Positions 5,275 to 8,795 of a stretch of DNA of 8,795 nt are shown in pieces (position 1 is the stretch's first letter; the number at the start of each line of letters is the position of its first letter). This stretch comes from Phycisphaerae bacterium. GTDB lineage: Bacteria; Planctomycetota; Phycisphaerae; Phycisphaerales; SM1A02. The translations under genes were made by a program, and so were the position numbers. Below the pieces are notes generated by a model. The model was not told the DNA's origin. It did not search any database and saw nothing but the letters and a program-made list of their open reading frames with translations. The stretch covers positions 1-8,795 of the forward strand of contig NYSW01000024.1 in assembly GCA_002683195.1 (NCBI GenBank). Direction: 5' to 3'.

Positions 5275-7443
5275 GTGCTTCACATTCCTTTCCCGTCGAT
5301 TCTGCGGCGATGTCCGACGCTGACCGCTTCCCTGCTCGCCCTCACCACCGCCAGCACCACCTTCGGGCAGGAGAACCTGCTCGAAAACGGTTCCTTCGAG
5401 GCCGGCCTGACCGGCTGGACCGTTTCCGGCGACGTCTCCCTCGAGGCCGAAGGCTGGGATGACTCGAATTCCGTCCTCCTCCGGCCCAGCCTCGGGCAGA
5501 CCGCGGAACTCTCCCAGCTGGTCACCGGACTCCAGCCTCGAGGTCGCTACACCGTCGCCGCCCGCATTCGCACCAACGACCGACTCTCCCCTCCGATCCT
5601 TGGTCTTCGCAACGGACCCCAGATCGCCAAGGCCCACGGCTGGGTGGCGATCGGAGACGAGGGTCGGTGGCTGGAACGACGATTCGAGGTCCATCTCGAT
5701 GACGACGCCACCAGCCTGGAGGTCTACCTTCAGGGATGGCAGACCGAGACCCCGACCTGGATCGAGTTCGATGCGATTCGTCTCTGGGAAGGCCGTCAGC
5801 CTCCGCCGTCGGCGGACGACGGCGACGAACCATGGCCAGGCGCTCCCATGATCACCGTGACCCCCGAAGAGGGAGACTCACTTCTGTTGAATCCGGGATT
5901 CGACGATCCCACCGGCGGGGGCTGGGCCCTCGGCATCAACGCCACGGTGGTCGAACTCGAAGGCCGATCCACCCTTCGACTCCTCTCCAGCCCCGACACC
6001 TCCCGGGCCGTGCAACCGATCGCGGTGACCCTTCCGCCCGAGGGAGCCTGGACGATCTCGATGGAGGTCAAGGTCGATCCCAAGGTCGTGGCCAGCGCGT
6101 ATTTCACCGGGTCCGATGGCCTGGTTTCCACCCGGTCGTTCCAGAACACCGAGTGGCAGACCATCGAACTTCCGATCGAATCGGGCGAGAACTGGGTTCG
6201 CAACGGGAAGCTGACCCTCGAGAACTGGAAGAACCAGCCGGGTTCGGCGTGGTATCGAAACGTGTCTTTCAAGGCTCGAGGCGGTGAGTGGATGCCGACC
6301 CTCGCGTCCCCCCCCATGCCTCGTCCCGGCGTCTTCTTCGACGACTTCTCCAGCGGAACCCTTGATCCCGATGATTGGCTGGTCTCCGCCAAGTCCTGGG
6401 GTGGAGACAACGGAGGCGTCGCCCCCGCGAACGTGAAGCTGGTCGAGGACGTCGACGATGGAGAACCGATCATCGCGTTGCGACTGGAGGCCCATGGCGA
6501 CCTGTACTCGGGCGACCTGGAACACGAAGGACGCCGAACCAGAGTGGGCGCCGCGGTCGCGACCCGGCACTATCACGCGTCCGGCCGATACGAGGTCCGG
6601 GCCCGCATCGCGCCCGAGTTCGGAACCTGCACCGCCTTCTGGCCCTTCCACTACATCGACCACCGGATGGGCGAGGCGGCCTACTGGCACGAACCGAATC
6701 CCCGTCGCAACACCGAGATCGACTGGGAGTTTCCCACCGACCTCGCGGGGGCGGACACCGGGAACTTCTCCTTCACCAAGGCCCGCACCAATTCCTGGGG
6801 TGGTCAGTTCGGCGGCGAAGGCGGAGAGCACAAGGGACGAAAGGTGCTGACCGACGAATCCGGCATGCCGTTGGATCTGGCGCTCGAGGCGATGGACGGT
6901 CGCTATCACACCTTCACCATCGAATGGCGTTCCGGAAGCGATCTCGGCGACGAATCGATCACCCGCACCGACGTGGGTTCGGTCCGCTGGTTCCTCGACG
7001 GTCGACTCGTGGACGAACTCCACGACGTCGACTTCGGACACGGCAACGTCCCCTATCGGGCCGCCCGATTCTGGCTCGGCACCTGGTTTCCCGCCGCGGG
7101 ATACGCGGGAGACGTCGGCTGGACCGGCAACCCGACCTTCGACACCACTGCCGCCCACATCGCCTGGGTTCGGATCACGCCCTTCGACGAAGACCGGGAT
7201 CTCTGGGTCGACGAAACGGTCCCGAACCTCGCCTGGGCCGACCCGGATGCCTATCCGGATGCGGTCGAACCGACCGGCCCCGCTTCGCCCGACCTCAATG
7301 GAGACGGACGGGTGAACGGTGGTGATCTCGCGCTTCTGCTTGCGGACTGGAACACCGACAACCCGCGATCGGATCTGGATGGTTCCGGATGGGTCGATGG
7401 CGCGGATCTGGCGGCACTGCTCGCGAACTGGACGAGAATCTGA
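5275..7443 (+). CDS. Secreted GH16 glycoside hydrolase with two N-terminal modules and C-terminal dockerin
   Basis: A 722-residue exported polysaccharide hydrolase or transglycosylase. Residues 1-31 are a signal peptide (Arg-Arg, then hydrophobic T-A-S-L-L-A-L-T-T-A-S, ending near F-G-Q). Two beta-sandwich modules follow at about 34-172 (N-L-L-E-N-G-S-F-E-A-G-L-T-G-W start, CBM4/9-CenC-like) and 202-335 (L-L-L-N-P-G-F-D start), probably sugar-binding. The GH16 domain spans about 353-638 and carries E481-I-D483-W-E485, the ExDxE catalytic signature (nucleophile, assisting Asp, acid/base), plus aromatic strands such as F-W-P-F-H-Y and R-F-W-L-G-T-W-F-P. Residues 673-720 are two dockerin loops (D-L-N-G-D-G-R-V-N and D-L-D-G-S-G-W-V-D). 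The start is GTG 5275 with GGAG at 5264-5267, 7 bases away. The substrate within GH16 (beta-glucan, xyloglucan, agar, carrageenan) is not decided by sequence. It lies 167 bases after trhO, probably with its own promoter, and is followed by a strong terminator. Confidence 0.92.
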   Translation: MLHIPFPSILRRCPTLTASLLALTTASTTFGQENLLENGSFEAGLTGWTVSGDVSLEAEGWDDSNSVLLRPSLGQTAELSQLVTGLQPRGRYTVAARIRTNDRLSPPILGLRNGPQIAKAHGWVAIGDEGRWLERRFEVHLDDDATSLEVYLQGWQTETPTWIEFDAIRLWEGRQPPPSADDGDEPWPGAPMITVTPEEGDSLLLNPGFDDPTGGGWALGINATVVELEGRSTLRLLSSPDTSRAVQPIAVTLPPEGAWTISMEVKVDPKVVASAYFTGSDGLVSTRSFQNTEWQTIELPIESGENWVRNGKLTLENWKNQPGSAWYRNVSFKARGGEWMPTLASPPMPRPGVFFDDFSSGTLDPDDWLVSAKSWGGDNGGVAPANVKLVEDVDDGEPIIALRLEAHGDLYSGDLEHEGRRTRVGAAVATRHYHASGRYEVRARIAPEFGTCTAFWPFHYIDHRMGEAAYWHEPNPRRNTEIDWEFPTDLAGADTGNFSFTKARTNSWGGQFGGEGGEHKGRKVLTDESGMPLDLALEAMDGRYHTFTIEWRSGSDLGDESITRTDVGSVRWFLDGRLVDELHDVDFGHGNVPYRAARFWLGTWFPAAGYAGDVGWTGNPTFDTTAAHIAWVRITPFDEDRDLWVDETVPNLAWADPDAYPDAVEPTGPASPDLNGDGRVNGGDLALLLADWNTDNPRSDLDGSGWVDGADLAALLANWTRI

Positions 7444-7474
7444 GTCCCCGATTCGCCTGACCGAATCGAGCACC

Positions 7475-7517
7475 GCCCGGGAAGTCGAGCATTTCAGACT
7501 TCCCGGGCTTTTCTTTT
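7475..7517 (+). terminator. Intrinsic terminator after the GH16 gene
   Basis: GCCCGGGAAGTC (7475-7486) pairs perfectly over 12 bp with GACTTCCCGGGC (7497-7508) around a 10-base loop, followed at once by TTTTCTTTT (7509-7517). This is a classical rho-independent terminator, 31 bases after the GH16 stop. A smaller hairpin, GATTCG/CGAATC (7450-7467), lies between the stop and this stem. The structure separates the GH16 transcript from the genes downstream, which therefore need their own promoter. Confidence 0.93.
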
Positions 7518-7596
7518 GTCTCGCCGGGAGATCACGCGAAGCCGTGAACCGACGATCATGGTTCAGGTTGAAATCCGGGCCTCAAGGGAGAGATCG

Positions 7597-7785
7597 ATGT
7601 CAGATTCCACCGCTCTGCAGGATGTGTCGGATTGCCTCGGACGTCACGACCCTCAAGCGGCGCTCGACGCCCTCAAGGGGCATGTCCGCCGCGGTCGAGT
7701 TCGAGTCGGCCCTGTTCACGGTCGAGTAGATCGATCCGTGATCAAGGAGTCATACCTCGCGCGTGCTCTTGCGATGAAGGCATGA
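7597..7785 (+). CDS. Small hypothetical protein, 62 residues
   Basis: I do not recognise this frame. ATG 7597 has a strong purine-rich ribosome-binding site (AAGGGAGAG, 7584-7592), better than those of the large genes here, and the frame runs to TGA 7783-7785. The product starts M-S-D-S-T-A-L-Q-D-V and has a likely amphipathic helix (D-P-Q-A-A-L-D-A-L-K-G-H-V-R-R-G) followed by a very basic Arg/Val/Gly-rich stretch and a second helix (K-E-S-Y-L-A-R-A-L-A-M-K-A). There is no signal peptide or membrane segment. The basic middle could bind nucleic acid, or it could reflect a frame break, since other frames overlap there. It lies 79 bases after the GH16 terminator and 46 bases before the ATP-grasp gene. 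Its coding status rests mainly on the ribosome-binding site and its isolated position. Confidence 0.4.
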   Translation: MSDSTALQDVSDCLGRHDPQAALDALKGHVRRGRVRVGPVHGRVDRSVIKESYLARALAMKA

Positions 7786-7793
7786 CTCTCCCA

Positions 7794-7824
7794 TTGACGT
7801 CATGCGAGCGGATCGTGGTACCCT
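7794..7824 (+). promoter_or_regulatory. Possible promoter giving a leaderless ATP-grasp transcript
   Basis: TTGACG (7794-7799) resembles a sigma-70 -35 box, and TACCCT (7819-7824) preceded by TGG resembles an extended -10 box, with a 19-base spacer that is longer than ideal. The -10 ends 7 bases before ATG 7832, so transcription would begin about at the start codon, and no Shine-Dalgarno sequence is present. The perfect palindrome TGACGTCA (7795-7802) overlaps the -35 and could be an operator half of a regulator site. All of this is inferred from sequence alone. Confidence 0.3.
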
Positions 7825-7831
7825 CGACGAC

Positions 7832-8795
7832 ATGCCGGTCGACACCGAATCGCTCCGCATCTGCCTCCTGACCACGCAGGCTCTGGACACCCTTCCATTT
7901 CCGGAGGACGACTGGCCGTGTGATCCGCGGCCCTTCCTCCCGGAAGCGGCGTGGACGGTCCAGACCCTCGCCGGCAAACATCGGTCGATCCCGGTGGTCG
8001 AAAGACTGATCGCGTCGGGTCGGTTCGACCTCTTCTTCAATCTGTGCGATGGTGCCGCGGACCAGGACATTCCGGGCATCGAGGTGGTGGAGACCCTGGA
8101 GCGGCATCGGGTGCCGTTCGCGGGTGGAATCTCCGCCTGCTACGAGCCCACTCGCATTCAGATGAAGGACGCCTGCGCCGCCTGCGGGATCGCCACCCCC
8201 GCCTACGTCATGGCCCGGACGCCCGAAGACGTCGAACGAGCGGCTGAAACACTGCGGTTCCCGCTCTTCGTCAAGCACTACAGCAGTTACGCCAGCGTCG
8301 ATCTCAGTCGTCGTTCCCGGGTACGCACCCCCCAGGGCCTTCGCATCCAGGCGAAGAAGATCATGTCCCGGCACGGCGCCGCCCTGATCGAGGAATACAT
8401 CGCCGGCGGCGAGTGCACGGTGCTGGTCGCGGAGAATCCCCGGGACCCCTCGAATCCGATCGCCTACACCCCGGTCCAGTACCAGTTCCCCAAGGGCGAG
8501 GAGTTCAAGCACGAACATCTCAAGTGGGTCGACTACGAGGGGATGGGGACGGTTCCGGTGACCGACCCGGCGCTCGCACATCGACTGCGAGACGAGTGCC
8601 GACGGTTCTTCATCGAGCTGGGCGGCGCCAGTTTCGCCCGGTGCGATCTGCGGGTGTCGCTCGAGGGGGTGCCCTACATGCTGGAGATCAATGCGAACTG
8701 CGGCATCTACTACCCCCCTGCCGACTACGGCAGCGCCGATCTCTGTCTGACGCACGATCCTGCCGGGCACGCCGGCTTCACTCGAAACCTCGTGG
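7832..8795 (+). CDS. ATP-grasp protein related to D-alanine-D-alanine ligase, 3' truncated
   Basis: The 321 codons present run off the right edge. The protein resembles the DdlA/COG1181 branch of ATP-grasp ligases, which join a carboxylate to an amine (or similar nucleophile) through an acyl-phosphate. Visible landmarks are F-N-L-C-D-G (69-74, like the F-N-L-x-E/D-G of Ddl), R-I-Q-M-K-D-A-C-A-A-C-G-I-A-T-P (108-123, the Ddl K-x-x-x-K-x-x-L-x-x-x-G-I-P-T-P region), P-L-F-V-K148 (ATP-binding lysine), E-E-Y-I-A-G-G-E-C-T-V (187-197), and the magnesium triad Asp272, Glu285 and Asn287, spaced 13 and 2 as in Ddl. The glycine-rich GSSxG loop after the lysine is replaced by H-Y-S-S-Y-A-S-V-D, and N-x-x-P-G becomes N-A-N-C-G, so the substrate probably differs from D-alanine. 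It is rich in cysteine. The start is ATG 7832; in-frame ATG 7802 is the alternative, and neither has a Shine-Dalgarno sequence. Confidence 0.85.
   Translation, partial: MPVDTESLRICLLTTQALDTLPFPEDDWPCDPRPFLPEAAWTVQTLAGKHRSIPVVERLIASGRFDLFFNLCDGAADQDIPGIEVVETLERHRVPFAGGISACYEPTRIQMKDACAACGIATPAYVMARTPEDVERAAETLRFPLFVKHYSSYASVDLSRRSRVRTPQGLRIQAKKIMSRHGAALIEEYIAGGECTVLVAENPRDPSNPIAYTPVQYQFPKGEEFKHEHLKWVDYEGMGTVPVTDPALAHRLRDECRRFFIELGGASFARCDLRVSLEGVPYMLEINANCGIYYPPADYGSADLCLTHDPAGHAGFTRNLV

Noticed and set aside
5878..7473. Minus-strand open frame of 531 codons opposite the GH16 gene
   Set aside because: It is Val/Gly/Asp/Arg-rich without any motif, and it mirrors a convincing GH16 plus dockerin gene with its own terminator.
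7742..8770. Minus-strand open frame of 342 codons opposite the ATP-grasp gene
   Set aside because: The plus frame carries the ATP-grasp lysine and magnesium triad; the antisense frame has no domain.

Overview
The window looks like chromosomal DNA from a GC-rich planctomycete, most likely class Phycisphaerae. I infer this from family knowledge, without a search. The evidence is C-terminal dockerin-type repeats (D-x-D-x-D loops ending in L-L-L-A-x-W-G/N) on two secreted enzymes with no cohesin in sight, an FG-GAP/VCBS protein end, a short planctomycete-style AsmA protein, a Tat-exported metallophosphoesterase, and two GTG starts.

Layout. 1-119 is the 3' end of a secreted FG-GAP/VCBS repeat protein (+). 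326-1402 encodes a secreted alpha/beta-hydrolase esterase of the PHB-depolymerase/feruloyl-esterase type with a C-terminal dockerin (+). It converges on a Tat-signal calcineurin-like metallophosphoesterase (1613-2632, -). 2633-3075 holds no intact gene, but it contains a well-initiated mini reading frame that joins a signal peptide to half a dockerin across a one-base frame break (2848-3038, +). An AsmA-like single-pass envelope protein follows (3076-3963, -), diverging from the tRNA uridine hydroxylase trhO (4199-5107, +). 5275-7443 encodes a 722-residue GH16 enzyme with two N-terminal beta-sandwich modules and a C-terminal dockerin (+), closed by a textbook intrinsic terminator (7475-7517). 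A small frame with a strong ribosome-binding site (7597-7785, +) comes next. The last gene is an ATP-grasp protein related to D-alanine-D-alanine ligase (7832 to the right edge, +, 3' truncated), which may be transcribed without a leader.

How they fit together. The esterase and the GH16 enzyme share an export signal and a dockerin tag, so both plausibly act outside the cytoplasm on polysaccharides or their ester substituents. They are not adjacent and there is no transporter or regulator, so this is not a clear polysaccharide-utilisation locus. The other genes (metallophosphoesterase, AsmA-like protein, trhO, ATP-grasp) look like unlinked single-gene units; strand changes rule out one long operon. 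I see no tRNA, rRNA, CRISPR, insertion sequence or phage gene. No clearly new multi-gene system is present. The best leads are the dockerin mini-gene, the ATP-grasp enzyme with an altered active-site end, the small frame before it, and a strong excess of GATC sites.
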